7,261 nt of DNA, taken from assembly GCA_029882725.1 (NCBI GenBank), contig JAOUKG010000121.1, positions 1 through 7,261 of the forward strand. Direction: 5' to 3'. Positions 1 through 6,141 of this stretch are shown piece by piece; positions within the stretch are counted from its first letter, which is position 1; every line of letters begins with the position of its first letter. The DNA is from Cyclobacteriaceae bacterium (GTDB lineage: Bacteria; Bacteroidota; Bacteroidia; Cytophagales; Cyclobacteriaceae). The notes under the pieces are model-generated. The model had not been told where the DNA came from and did not search any database. It saw only the letters and a program-made list of their open reading frames with translations. A program made the position numbers and the translations under genes.

Positions 1-1317
1 GCATTATCATTGGATAGAATTTTCCCCTTTTCACCATTAAATAATTATTTATCTCAGGGAAAAGGAAAATCTAATGAGCCCTTTAACTCAACGATAATTA
101 CATCATTAATAGCTTTTGGGTTTGTACTGATGGGTGACGTAAATGCCGTAGCAGAAATCATATCTATGTTTTTCATGATTACCTATGGCTCATTATGCTT
201 GATTTCTTTTTTACAACATTTTGCTGCAGATCCTTCATACAGACCTTCCTTTAAATCAAGGTGGTATGTTTCGTTATTAGGGGCTATTTTGTGCCTTTAT
301 TTAATGTTTAGTATGAATCAGCAATATGCTTTTGTCTCTATAATTTTTATGACTGTATTATATATAGGTATTACTTTTAATAAAAAAGATACAGAGGGTT
401 TGGCGAAAATTTTTCAAGGTGTAATTTTTCAGGTAAGTAGACGTATTCAGATATTTCTTCAAAAAGCAGATAAAGGAGAGGAGAGTTGGCGTCCCTCTAT
501 CATCTGTATTTCATCTAATTTTTTTACAAGACCATCGGCTTTTATTTTAATGAAATGGATATCAGATCGATATGGTTTTGGTACATACATACACTTTATT
601 AAAGGGTATTTTTCTAAAGATACGCATGAACAAGCCAGGGAAGCTTTGCGAAGAATGATAAAAGTAGCAGGGGAGAGTAAGAGCAATGTCTATATAGATA
701 CCATGGTTTCTCCTTCTTTTACAAGTACAATATCCCAGGCAATACAATTGCCAAGTGTTTCAGGAAAAGAGGTGAATATGATTCTTTTCGATTACGCAAA
801 AGACAAGCCGAACGAATTAGGAGCAATACTTGATAATTTCGGATTGGTAAATTCGGCCGGATTGGATGTGTGTATTTTGGCTGCAGGTGAAAAGGAATTT
901 GGATTTCTTAAAAATATCCATATCTGGCTTACAACCCATGATATTGATAATGGAGCGTTAATGGTTTTGATGGGATATATAATAATGGGGCACCCTGAAT
1001 GGAGAGATGTTGAAATTAAAATTTTTGCACTTTTTCCCGAAGAAGAACTTTTAGAACAAAAAGAGAAACTGATGGTCACAATCAAAGAAGGAAGGTTGCC
1101 TATTTCATTTAATAATATTGAATTGATTCCCATGAGTAAAGAATTGAGTAAAAAAGATATTATTAATGCAAACTCCAAAGATGCTGATTTAACTATAATG
1201 GGATTTAGAGGAGAAGCAATTAAACAAGAAGACACTGATATTTTTGACGGTTATGATAAGCTCGGTAATATCCTGTTTATCAATTCAGCAACTGATAAAC
1301 AGGAAGCACTGGAGTAA
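1..1317 (+). CDS. SLC12-family (cation-chloride cotransporter-like) permease, C-terminal part, 5'-truncated by window
   Basis: The frame is open from base 1 (Ala-Leu-Ser-Leu-Asp-Arg...), so the TTG at 10 is an internal codon, not a start; 438 codons are visible before TAA. The first ~125 residues resemble the last transmembrane part of SLC12/APC-superfamily transporters: a GKGKSNEP loop, a GDVNAVAEIISMFFM helix, then FAADPSYRPSFKSRWY, with about four hydrophobic segments near residues 31-46, 48-70, 88-104 and 108-126. From about residue 163 a soluble domain begins with WRPSI and contains IHIWLTTHDIDNGALMVLM and WRDVEIKIFAL, which resemble the cytoplasmic C-terminal SLC12 domain. Family members couple chloride to Na+ and/or K+; some bacterial homologues are annotated only as amino acid permeases, and ion specificity cannot be read here because the substrate-binding helices are missing. 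It is inferred to sit in the inner membrane. It converges on the TerC gene, and I see no terminator hairpin in the 33-bp gap. Confidence 0.85.
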   Translation, partial: ALSLDRIFPFSPLNNYLSQGKGKSNEPFNSTIITSLIAFGFVLMGDVNAVAEIISMFFMITYGSLCLISFLQHFAADPSYRPSFKSRWYVSLLGAILCLYLMFSMNQQYAFVSIIFMTVLYIGITFNKKDTEGLAKIFQGVIFQVSRRIQIFLQKADKGEESWRPSIICISSNFFTRPSAFILMKWISDRYGFGTYIHFIKGYFSKDTHEQAREALRRMIKVAGESKSNVYIDTMVSPSFTSTISQAIQLPSVSGKEVNMILFDYAKDKPNELGAILDNFGLVNSAGLDVCILAAGEKEFGFLKNIHIWLTTHDIDNGALMVLMGYIIMGHPEWRDVEIKIFALFPEEELLEQKEKLMVTIKEGRLPISFNNIELIPMSKELSKKDIINANSKDADLTIMGFRGEAIKQEDTDIFDGYDKLGNILFINSATDKQEALE

Positions 1318-1350
1318 GAAGGATAGGAATAAACCTGGAATTTCTAAACA

Positions 1351-2106
1351 CTAGGAATCATTATCAGGCTCCTCCATTTTTTTTCTCAGGGAAACAGGGT
1401 TTGTTTTCTTTCTCATTTTCATATTGAGTATTTCTACCATAAGTGAAAAGGCTACCGCAAAGTATATGTATCCCTTGGGCACATGATAATCAAAACCTTC
1501 TACCACTAGCATAAACCCAATTAATATAAGAAAGGAAAGTGCCAGGATTTCAAGTGTTGGATGTTTATGAATAAAAGCACTTATTTTTCCGCTGTAAAGC
1601 ATCATTATGATCATGGATATAACTACGGCAATAATCATTAAAGCCAGATGGTCTGTAAGGCCCACTGCTGTTAAAATGGAATCAAACGAAAAAATAATAT
1701 CCAGAACAATAATTTGACCTATAACAGCAAGCATTGAAACTGCTTTTTTCTCCACGTCCTCATCGTGTGCTCCTTCCATTTTATTGTGAATCTCCATTGT
1801 GGATTTAAAAATAAGGAAAAGACCTCCACTCATTAAGATCAAATCACGTACACTGAAATCGTATTGAAGAACTGAAAATAAAGGCTGTGTTAGTTTCGTG
1901 AGAGAGCTAATGCCAAACAAAAGAGCTATTCGCATTATTAAAGCCAAGGATAAACCAATTCTTCTTGCTTTACCTTGATCTTTTTGTGGGAGCTTGTTGG
2001 AAACAATAGATATGAAAATCACATTGTCAATTCCTAAAATCACTTCCAAAAATGTAAGTGTCAGTAAAGCAATAAGGGATTCTATGGTAAGAAGCTGATC
2101 AATCAT
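1351..2106 (-). CDS. TerC family integral membrane protein (YkoY-like, probable metal-ion exporter)
   Basis: This 251-residue protein has about seven hydrophobic helices and the two signature motifs of the TerC family: LEVILGIDNVIF (Glu21, Asp27, Asn28) and DIIFSFDSILTAVG (Asp136, Asp142). These supply intramembrane acidic residues in a two-fold repeated fold. HPTLEILALSFLILIG and EGFDYHVPKGYIYFA are also typical of the short YkoY/UPF0053-like branch. Several members of the family export Mn2+, in some bacteria helping metallate exoenzymes; substrate here is inferred, not seen. A charged loop (HNKMEGAHDEDVEKK, residues 107-121) separates the two halves, and the tail is hydrophilic. The length is normal for the short form without CBS domains. 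The start is the ATG at 2106, with AAGGA lying immediately before it, too close for a normal ribosome site. I see no yybP-ykoY-type riboswitch in the short leader. It stands apart from any tellurite-resistance cluster. Confidence 0.9.
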   Translation of the reverse strand: MIDQLLTIESLIALLTLTFLEVILGIDNVIFISIVSNKLPQKDQGKARRIGLSLALIMRIALLFGISSLTKLTQPLFSVLQYDFSVRDLILMSGGLFLIFKSTMEIHNKMEGAHDEDVEKKAVSMLAVIGQIIVLDIIFSFDSILTAVGLTDHLALMIIAVVISMIIMMLYSGKISAFIHKHPTLEILALSFLILIGFMLVVEGFDYHVPKGYIYFAVAFSLMVEILNMKMRKKTNPVSLRKKMEEPDNDS

Positions 2107-2161
2107 TCCTTTTTTTTAATATATAAATGGATTTATGGCAAAACAAGTAATTACTCGTATG

Positions 2162-2190
2162 CAAATATTATAAAAAGCTCTGAGAAACAA
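2162..2190 (-). promoter_or_regulatory. Candidate Bacteroidota-type promoter for the TerC gene
   Basis: On the minus strand TTG (2188-2190) is followed after 18 bp by AATATTTG (2162-2169). This is one mismatch from the Bacteroidota -7 consensus TAnnTTTG, and the spacing is within the usual 17-23 bp. It would give a leader of about 50 nt before the ATG at 2106, meaning TerC can be transcribed separately from the OmpA-like gene 163 bp upstream. In AT-rich DNA such a match can arise by chance. Confidence 0.35.
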
Positions 2191-2269
2191 TGGGTTTCAA
2201 TTTAATAATTGATTAACAATTCCTTATTATATTGGTGTTATTTGTTAATAGTAGAGGGTAATTGACTTA

Positions 2270-3058
2270 TTAGAAAACAGTAAAATCTACCCTTCTGTCA
2301 TTTTGTGATTTATCACCACTTTCTGCATGCTCCTCTCCGTAGCCAACTATAGATATACGGTCGTCAGGAACTCCCATATCTATCATGAGGCTGCGTATTC
2401 TCTCCACTCGCTTTATCGATAGTTGAACATTATATGTGTCTGCGCCGGTGCCATCAGTGTGACCTTCAATCAAAAGCATTCTTCCCTGAAGCGCATATTC
2501 AACTGCAATAAGAAAAGGTTCCATATCAACAAAAGCAAACTCATCTTGATCAAAAGTGAAATATAAAGGTTCAAGTTTAATAGGCTTGTCATCTTCTATT
2601 GTTTCAAGTTGTTTTTCTACTTTGGTCCTTATTTCTTCATGTTTCTGAGAGGTAGGTGTAGGTAAGTTGTTTTTTACCAATACTTCGTCCCTTGTTTCTT
2701 TTGTTTCTGTTAATTCAGGTTTAGGCGTGATTGGTTCTGGTTTAGGGGTGGGCTTTGGAGCCGGTTTTGGTGTTATAGGAGCCGGTTTGGGTGTACTGGA
2801 AGTGTAGTTTGTTTCTGCTCCCTTCTTAACCTTTATTGGCTTTATGCGTTTTGAAATTAATTTTTTTCTGGGTTTTTGAGTCCGTTTTCTATTAATTGTA
2901 TTACATTTTTTTTTCGGTTTCATTATAGATTTAGCATATTTTCCCTTGTTATAGCTTCTGTTTCTAGCTGAGAAATTACTCTTATCTTGAGCAGATATAT
3001 TGGAAGAACTAAAACCTAGAATAATCAGGCAAAAAAATGTGTAGTATATGAATTTCAT
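2270..3058 (-). CDS. Secreted OmpA-like protein with basic and proline-rich linker and C-terminal peptidoglycan-binding domain
   Basis: I start at the ATG at 3058 because it opens a good signal peptide: MKF, a hydrophobic core (IYYTFFCLIILGF), then NISA|Q, with cleavage near residue 23. The frame extends to a TTG at 3091, but that would bury the signal behind 11 extra residues. The 262-residue product then has a strongly basic segment (about 38-79, many Lys/Arg), a Pro-Lys repeat linker (about 90-114, PKPAP/PKPEP units), an acidic Thr/Glu-rich stretch, and an OmpA C-terminal domain (about 161-262). That domain shows YFTFDQDEF, EGHTDGTGADTYN, LSIKRVERI and NDRRVDF. Asp202 and Arg217 sit 15 residues apart, matching the pair that contacts diaminopimelate in OmpA-type domains. 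There is no predicted beta-barrel and no lipobox, so it is probably a periplasmic or envelope protein binding peptidoglycan non-covalently. It may be a structural or motility-related component; partners are unknown. Confidence 0.85.
   Translation of the reverse strand: MKFIYYTFFCLIILGFSSSNISAQDKSNFSARNRSYNKGKYAKSIMKPKKKCNTINRKRTQKPRKKLISKRIKPIKVKKGAETNYTSSTPKPAPITPKPAPKPTPKPEPITPKPELTETKETRDEVLVKNNLPTPTSQKHEEIRTKVEKQLETIEDDKPIKLEPLYFTFDQDEFAFVDMEPFLIAVEYALQGRMLLIEGHTDGTGADTYNVQLSIKRVERIRSLMIDMGVPDDRISIVGYGEEHAESGDKSQNDRRVDFTVF
2717..2791 (-). repeat. Proline-rich coding repeat within the OmpA-like gene
   Basis: The codons for residues 90-114 of the OmpA-like protein encode successive PKPAP, ITPKP, APKPTPKP and EPITPKPE units, visible on the plus strand as repeated GGTTTnGG/GGTGT blocks. 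Such Pro-Lys linkers are extended and TonB-like in composition, able to span periplasmic distance. The near-identical units are prone to length variation by slippage. Confidence 0.7.
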
Positions 3059-3367
3059 TTTAATTTTAAATCCTATTCGAAAAAGCCGCAATTTAATAAC
3101 GTATATACTTTTATTTAACTAATTGTAAATGATTTTTTTAATGATTATTATACTTATGTACCTTTTTCTTTAAATTAATATCAAAGAAAGTAATAATTTA
3201 ATTTTTAATATGAAAGCCTATTATAAGATATTGATTAAAATTGTCCAGACTTATACGCTATTACGTTTAATGTTTAGTGTAGTCTAAATAGATTTTTTAA
3301 CTTATATAATTGAAAATCTAATTCAATTATAAATTAAAGGTATCATTTATTAATTATTTTGCAAAGA
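3059..3367. other. 309-bp AT-rich intergenic region between TerB-like and OmpA-like genes
   Basis: No open frame here looks coding and no RNA gene is recognisable. It should contain the 3' end of the TerB-like transcript and the promoter of the OmpA-like gene, but I find no convincing TAnnTTTG element with a partnered TTG on the minus strand. What stands out is a perfect 10-bp inverted repeat (3305-3331) and a weaker 7-bp one, TTTCTTT (3165-3171) with AAAGAAA (3183-3189). Confidence 0.6.
3305..3331. repeat. Perfect 10-bp inverted repeat, 7-nt loop, AT-rich
   Basis: TATAATTGAA (3305-3314) and TTCAATTATA (3322-3331) are exact reverse complements around AATCTAA. It lies 37 bp past the stop codon of the TerB-like gene and about 247 bp upstream of the OmpA-like start. 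It lacks the GC-rich stem and U-tract of a canonical terminator on either strand, so it could be a transcript 3'-end stem or a dimeric regulator site. Chance is possible in DNA this AT-rich. Confidence 0.5.
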
Positions 3368-3799
3368 CTATTTGGTCTTAAAAAATTCCTTTATATCTTT
3401 TCTGACATCATCTATTGACTTATCGTCAAAGGGAGCTGTTGCAATACTTTGAAATAATTCGCCTATTATATACTTCTCATATCCTAATTGTTCTGCATAT
3501 ACCGAAGCAACTTCTAATTCAATGTCTTCAATTATATTGTCCAAATAAATCATTTGAACCAAATTAAATAATGCTTCCAACTTTTCTTCAGATGAGGTTG
3601 GCATTTCAAAAGAAATTGACCTGTAGTTCTCTTCTATTTTTCTAAAATCCTCACTATTTATTCCCAACTGAGTAGCCCATTTAAGTAAGCATACAACATA
3701 CTTGCTTTCTACAGAATGTTTACCTAACAACAGAGAAAGAATATTGAAAAAGCTCTGTTTTACAGAATCAACTTCTTCATTGGTTAACTGATTTTTCAT
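3368..3799 (-). CDS. Small TerB-like helical protein
   Basis: This 143-residue protein has no signal peptide or membrane segment and looks all-helical and acidic. Its two halves resemble each other in the way expected of TerB-like domains: LLLGKHSVESKYVVCLLKWATQLGI (about 22-47) and LVQMIYLDNIIEDIELEVASVYAEQLGY (about 80-107). Each is a helix, a short acidic turn followed by Glu, then a helix ending in A.(Q/E)LG(I/Y). In canonical TerB the turn reads (M/A)DGxxxxxE; here it is degenerate (GKHSVES and LDNIIEDIE), so this is a divergent member and metal binding is doubtful. It is the downstream gene of a pair with the J-domain/TPR gene, 48 bp after its stop codon. DjlA co-chaperones carry a TerB-like domain fused to a J domain, so I infer a soluble cytoplasmic partner or regulator of the J protein. 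The domain call rests on pattern reading only. Confidence 0.65.
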   Translation of the reverse strand: MKNQLTNEEVDSVKQSFFNILSLLLGKHSVESKYVVCLLKWATQLGINSEDFRKIEENYRSISFEMPTSSEEKLEALFNLVQMIYLDNIIEDIELEVASVYAEQLGYEKYIIGELFQSIATAPFDDKSIDDVRKDIKEFFKTK

Positions 3800-3802
3800 A
3801 TT

Positions 3803-3833
3803 TAGCTATAAAAGTAGGCATAACATAGCTATA
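3803..3833. repeat. Twin TAGCTATA repeat in the spacer between J-domain and TerB-like genes
   Basis: TAGCTATA occurs at 3803-3810 and again at 3826-3833, 23 bp apart start to start. Because TAGCTA is itself palindromic, the two copies can pair as a 6-bp stem or act as two helically phased protein sites. On the minus strand the same spacer holds TTG (3835-3837), 18 bp, then TACTTTTA (3809-3816), one mismatch from the Bacteroidota -7 box. This could be a weak internal promoter for the TerB-like gene, giving an almost leaderless transcript. Confidence 0.35.
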
Positions 3834-3847
3834 CCAAAAACAAAATT

Positions 3848-5047
3848 TCAAATTTTCTTCTTTGCACAATGTTCCAGGAAATCCTTTTTTATGTCTGTTT
3901 CACCTAATGTTGTAAGCATTTCCAAATCTTCACAAACTCTAAAAGGTTGCTTAGATTTTATGCCACTTTCTATTCTTAAATAATACGATTCAATTTTTTT
4001 TGCTCTAAAAAATACTGCCCAATTACAATCAGAATAGGCTTCTTCGTAATTAGTTGCTGCTAAATTTATTTTTGCCCTTAAAAGGAATAAATCAAAATAA
4101 ATATCAGGTGTTTTTTCAGGCGCAATAATAAACTCAAATCCTTCACCAAAGTATTTTATCATATGGGTTTTAAAAATTGTTTTGGTTCTATTTATATAAA
4201 ACAATGAGTTAGGTATATCTTGAAATTCTTCAAAATAAATTTTTGAAAGGAGAAAGTAGGACTTAAGGTCATTCTCATTTTTTTCTATTTTTCGTTTTAA
4301 TAACCATATAGCTGAATCCTTCATTTCAAGGTTAATAAAACAATATAACATTTCATCTAGTACATTATCGAATTGAATAGTGTCATGATTTTGTAATATT
4401 TTAAACATTTTAAGGGCACCTAAATAATCTTTATTATTAAAGTGTTCTTTCGATGCTTTAGTTAGCAGGTTAAGAACACTATCTTTTTTGTAATAATATT
4501 TGTAGGTAAGGGGATAATTGTTAACTAAATAAATGGAGTATTCAACTGCTTTCTCATATTGTTTATTTGATATTATGCCATTTAAACTATCGATTGATTT
4601 CGCCTCTAAATGAATTTCTTCCAATTCTCCTTTTTCTTTGTAGTACTGCTTGATATAAGAAAGTAGATATGCAGAACCCACCATTACGACAAAAATTACA
4701 ACTATTATCCTTTGAATTCGAAAATATTCATTGTCGAATTTATAATTAACCCTTCTAGTATGATATTTGGGTTTTTCCCTTCTTTTTTTCGGAGATGTAG
4801 TATAGGTAGTAGTATGAGTGGAACCTGAATAGCTGTTATAAAGCAGCATATTGTCGTATTGGGCTTTTTTATCTTTATTTGAAAGTACCTGATACGCTTC
4901 ATTTATAAGTTTGAAGTGCTCCTCGGCAATGAGGTTATTTGGGTTTTTGTCAGGATGATATTTTAATGCCAACCGTTTATATGATTTCTTTATATCATCT
5001 TCAGTGGCATTTTGGGAGATGTTTAATATAGAATAATAATCTGTCAT
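3848..5047 (-). CDS. Membrane-anchored J-domain (DnaJ-like) protein with C-terminal TPR-like repeats
   Basis: A complete N-terminal J domain fills residues 2-66 (YYSILNIS, KKSYKRLALKYHPDKNP, INEAYQVLSN, KKAQYD), with the essential HPD at 31-33, so it should stimulate an Hsp70 (DnaK) ATPase. There is no Gly/Phe region, zinc-finger or DnaJ C-terminal substrate domain, so it is a class C J protein. A Ser/Thr-rich stretch (69-85) leads to a very basic segment (87-103) and one transmembrane helix (about 113-132). The positive-inside rule puts the J domain in the cytoplasm and the remaining ~265 residues in the periplasm. That part is helical with TPR-like pairs, for example around 156-178, 196-220, 234-256, 262-290 and 319-349. 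It ends in a YYLRIESGIKS...VCEDLEMLTTLG...HC block similar to the last repeat of many Bacteroidota TPR proteins. The start is the ATG at 5047, directly before the J domain. It is first in a probable operon with the TerB-like gene. Confidence 0.85.
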   Translation of the reverse strand: MTDYYSILNISQNATEDDIKKSYKRLALKYHPDKNPNNLIAEEHFKLINEAYQVLSNKDKKAQYDNMLLYNSYSGSTHTTTYTTSPKKRREKPKYHTRRVNYKFDNEYFRIQRIIVVIFVVMVGSAYLLSYIKQYYKEKGELEEIHLEAKSIDSLNGIISNKQYEKAVEYSIYLVNNYPLTYKYYYKKDSVLNLLTKASKEHFNNKDYLGALKMFKILQNHDTIQFDNVLDEMLYCFINLEMKDSAIWLLKRKIEKNENDLKSYFLLSKIYFEEFQDIPNSLFYINRTKTIFKTHMIKYFGEGFEFIIAPEKTPDIYFDLFLLRAKINLAATNYEEAYSDCNWAVFFRAKKIESYYLRIESGIKSKQPFRVCEDLEMLTTLGETDIKKDFLEHCAKKKI

Positions 5048-5162
5048 AAAATATCACGAATTATTCAAAAAAAATCGGGGGTTCGGGTAATTATTTTCTT
5101 TATAATAATCAGGTATTACAAATTAGGATAAAACACCGTATGTGAATCGTAAATACAGAGTA

Positions 5163-5206
5163 CACACTTCCAACACACTTCCAACAAACTTCTAACAAAC
5201 TTAAGA
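5163..5206. repeat. Four 11-bp tandem direct repeats in the divergent promoter region
   Basis: Successive units are CACACTTCCAA (5163-5173), an identical copy (5174-5184), CAAACTTCTAA (5185-5195) and a degenerate CAAACTTAAGA (5196-5206). The 11-bp period is close to one helical turn, so all copies face the same side of the DNA. They sit between the divergent J-domain/TPR and EamA genes, starting 116 bp from the former start and ending 36 bp before the latter. On the minus strand the last unit contains TAAGTTTG, a perfect -7 box, but no TTG lies at the right distance upstream. An operator array or simple replication slippage are both possible. Confidence 0.7.
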
Positions 5207-5241
5207 AATTTATGTGTGTTTTTTTATCATATTTACGGCTT

Positions 5242-6090
5242 ATGAGAAGTAAAGGAGTTTTATATATGTTTTTGGCTACTTTTTTCTTTGCCATAATGAA
5301 TGTTTTGGTAAAACTCTTACCGAATATACCAAGTGTTGAAATTGTGTTTTTTCGCTCTTTCATCTCTCTGGTAATTAGTTTTTCAATTCTCAGCTATAAA
5401 CAAATTCCATTGTTTGGTAATAATAAGAAATTATTGATAGCACGGGGGGCTGCGGGAGCCGTTGGGTTAATTCTTTATTTCTATACTATTCAGAAAATAC
5501 CTTTGGCATCTGCGGTTACTCTTCAGTTTCTTGCACCTGTTTTTACGGCTATATTAGGCGTATTTTTAATGAAGGAGAAAGTTAGCGTTTGGCAGTGGTT
5601 TTTTTTCCTGATTTCGTTTGGCGGGGTTCTTATGGTACAAGGTTTTGATGTCAGAATATCATCTGATTTTTTATTAATTGGAGTTGTGGCAGCACTTTTT
5701 GCCGGGTTAGCATATAATATTATTCGAAAAATAGGGCATACCGAGCATCCCTTGGTTATTGTATTTTATTTCCCCCTGGTCACCATGCCGATAACAGGTG
5801 TTGTTTCTTCTTTAAATTGGGTAATGCCTGTGGGTGTGGAATGGTTTATTCTATTGGCTGTGGGAATTGTGGTACAAGTTGCCCAATATTTACTTACAAT
5901 GGCTTATCAGGCAGAAGAAGTAAATAAAATAGCTTCAATAAAGTATTTCGGAATTGTCTATGCTTTGATTTTTGGTTGGATATTTTTTAATGAAAGCTAT
6001 ACTTGGATTGTATATAGCGGAATGGTAGTTGTGATTTCAGGGGTCTTGTTGAATTTTATTTATAAAAGTAGAGTTATGAAATCTTTATAA
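5242..6090 (+). CDS. EamA/DMT-family transporter
   Basis: This 282-residue, highly hydrophobic protein has about ten transmembrane helices arranged as two EamA repeats (about 5-133 and 142-274). Typical elements are ATFFFAIMNVLVKLLP and EIVFFRSF near the start, then PLASAVTLQFLAPVFTAILGVFLMKEKVSVWQW at the end of repeat one. The matching element in repeat two is NKIASIKYFGIVYALIFGWIFFNESYTW. Members of this superfamily are inner-membrane exporters or exchangers of small metabolites such as amino acids and nucleotide-related compounds; the substrate cannot be deduced from sequence. I choose the ATG at 5242 (MRSKGVLYMF) over an in-frame ATG at 5212 because family proteins begin close to the first helix and the extra ten residues (MCVFLSYLRL) add nothing recognisable. 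No clear promoter or ribosome site is visible. It is a single-gene unit, divergent from the J-domain gene and ended by a strong terminator. Confidence 0.88.
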   Translation: MRSKGVLYMFLATFFFAIMNVLVKLLPNIPSVEIVFFRSFISLVISFSILSYKQIPLFGNNKKLLIARGAAGAVGLILYFYTIQKIPLASAVTLQFLAPVFTAILGVFLMKEKVSVWQWFFFLISFGGVLMVQGFDVRISSDFLLIGVVAALFAGLAYNIIRKIGHTEHPLVIVFYFPLVTMPITGVVSSLNWVMPVGVEWFILLAVGIVVQVAQYLLTMAYQAEEVNKIASIKYFGIVYALIFGWIFFNESYTWIVYSGMVVVISGVLLNFIYKSRVMKSL

Positions 6091-6092
6091 AT

Positions 6093-6120
6093 AAAAAAAG
6101 GCCTTGAAGGCCCTTTTTTT
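6093..6120. terminator. Bidirectional intrinsic terminator between EamA and GAPDH genes
   Basis: Seven A (6093-6099), a GC stem (GGCCT 6100-6104 pairing with AGGCC 6108-6112, loop TGA), one bulged C (6113) and seven T (6114-6120) form a hairpin flanked by A and T tracts. It therefore reads as a rho-independent terminator on both strands. It begins 2 bp after the EamA stop and ends 21 bp from the GAPDH stop, serving both convergent genes. Confidence 0.9.
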
Positions 6121-6141
6121 ATTTATAAATAATTGAAGTTA

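Noticed and set aside
459..1235. Minus-strand open frames opposite the SLC12-like gene (459-686, 562-747, 792-1235).
   Set aside because: They lie entirely inside a recognisable coding region, overlap one another and encode no recognisable protein.
2107..2161. A manganese (yybP-ykoY) riboswitch ahead of the TerC gene.
   Set aside because: The leader is short and AT-rich, with none of the paired GC helices or conserved loops expected of that riboswitch.
2207..2248. Weak inverted repeats (AATTG/CAATT at 2207-2221 and TTAACAA/TTGTTAA at 2213-2248) after the OmpA-like gene, as a terminator.
   Set aside because: Arms are short, AT-only or nearly so, mutually overlapping, and lack a following T tract on the minus strand.
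1351..3799. A tellurite-resistance (ter) operon, since TerC-like and TerB-like genes occur close together on one strand.
   Set aside because: They are separated by an unrelated OmpA-like gene and large spacers, no TerD/TerZ-type genes are present, TerC is of the short YkoY-like metal-exporter type, and the TerB-like protein pairs with a J-domain gene.
4705..4902. Minus-strand 65-codon open frame inside the J-domain gene.
   Set aside because: It overlaps the J-domain gene in another frame on the same strand and has no recognisable features.
5068..5090. A GC-rich patch next to an A run (AAATCGGGGGTTCGGG) upstream of the J-domain gene, as a terminator.
   Set aside because: The G-rich segments cannot pair with each other, so no hairpin forms.
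5163..5206. A minimal CRISPR array, because of the direct repeats.
   Set aside because: Units are 11 bp and directly abutting, with no spacers; no cas genes are nearby.
5109..5363. Minus-strand 84-codon open frame across the divergent spacer into the EamA gene.
   Set aside because: It overlaps the EamA start, its sequence is partly made by translating the 11-bp repeats (VCWKCVGSV), and it shows no family signature.
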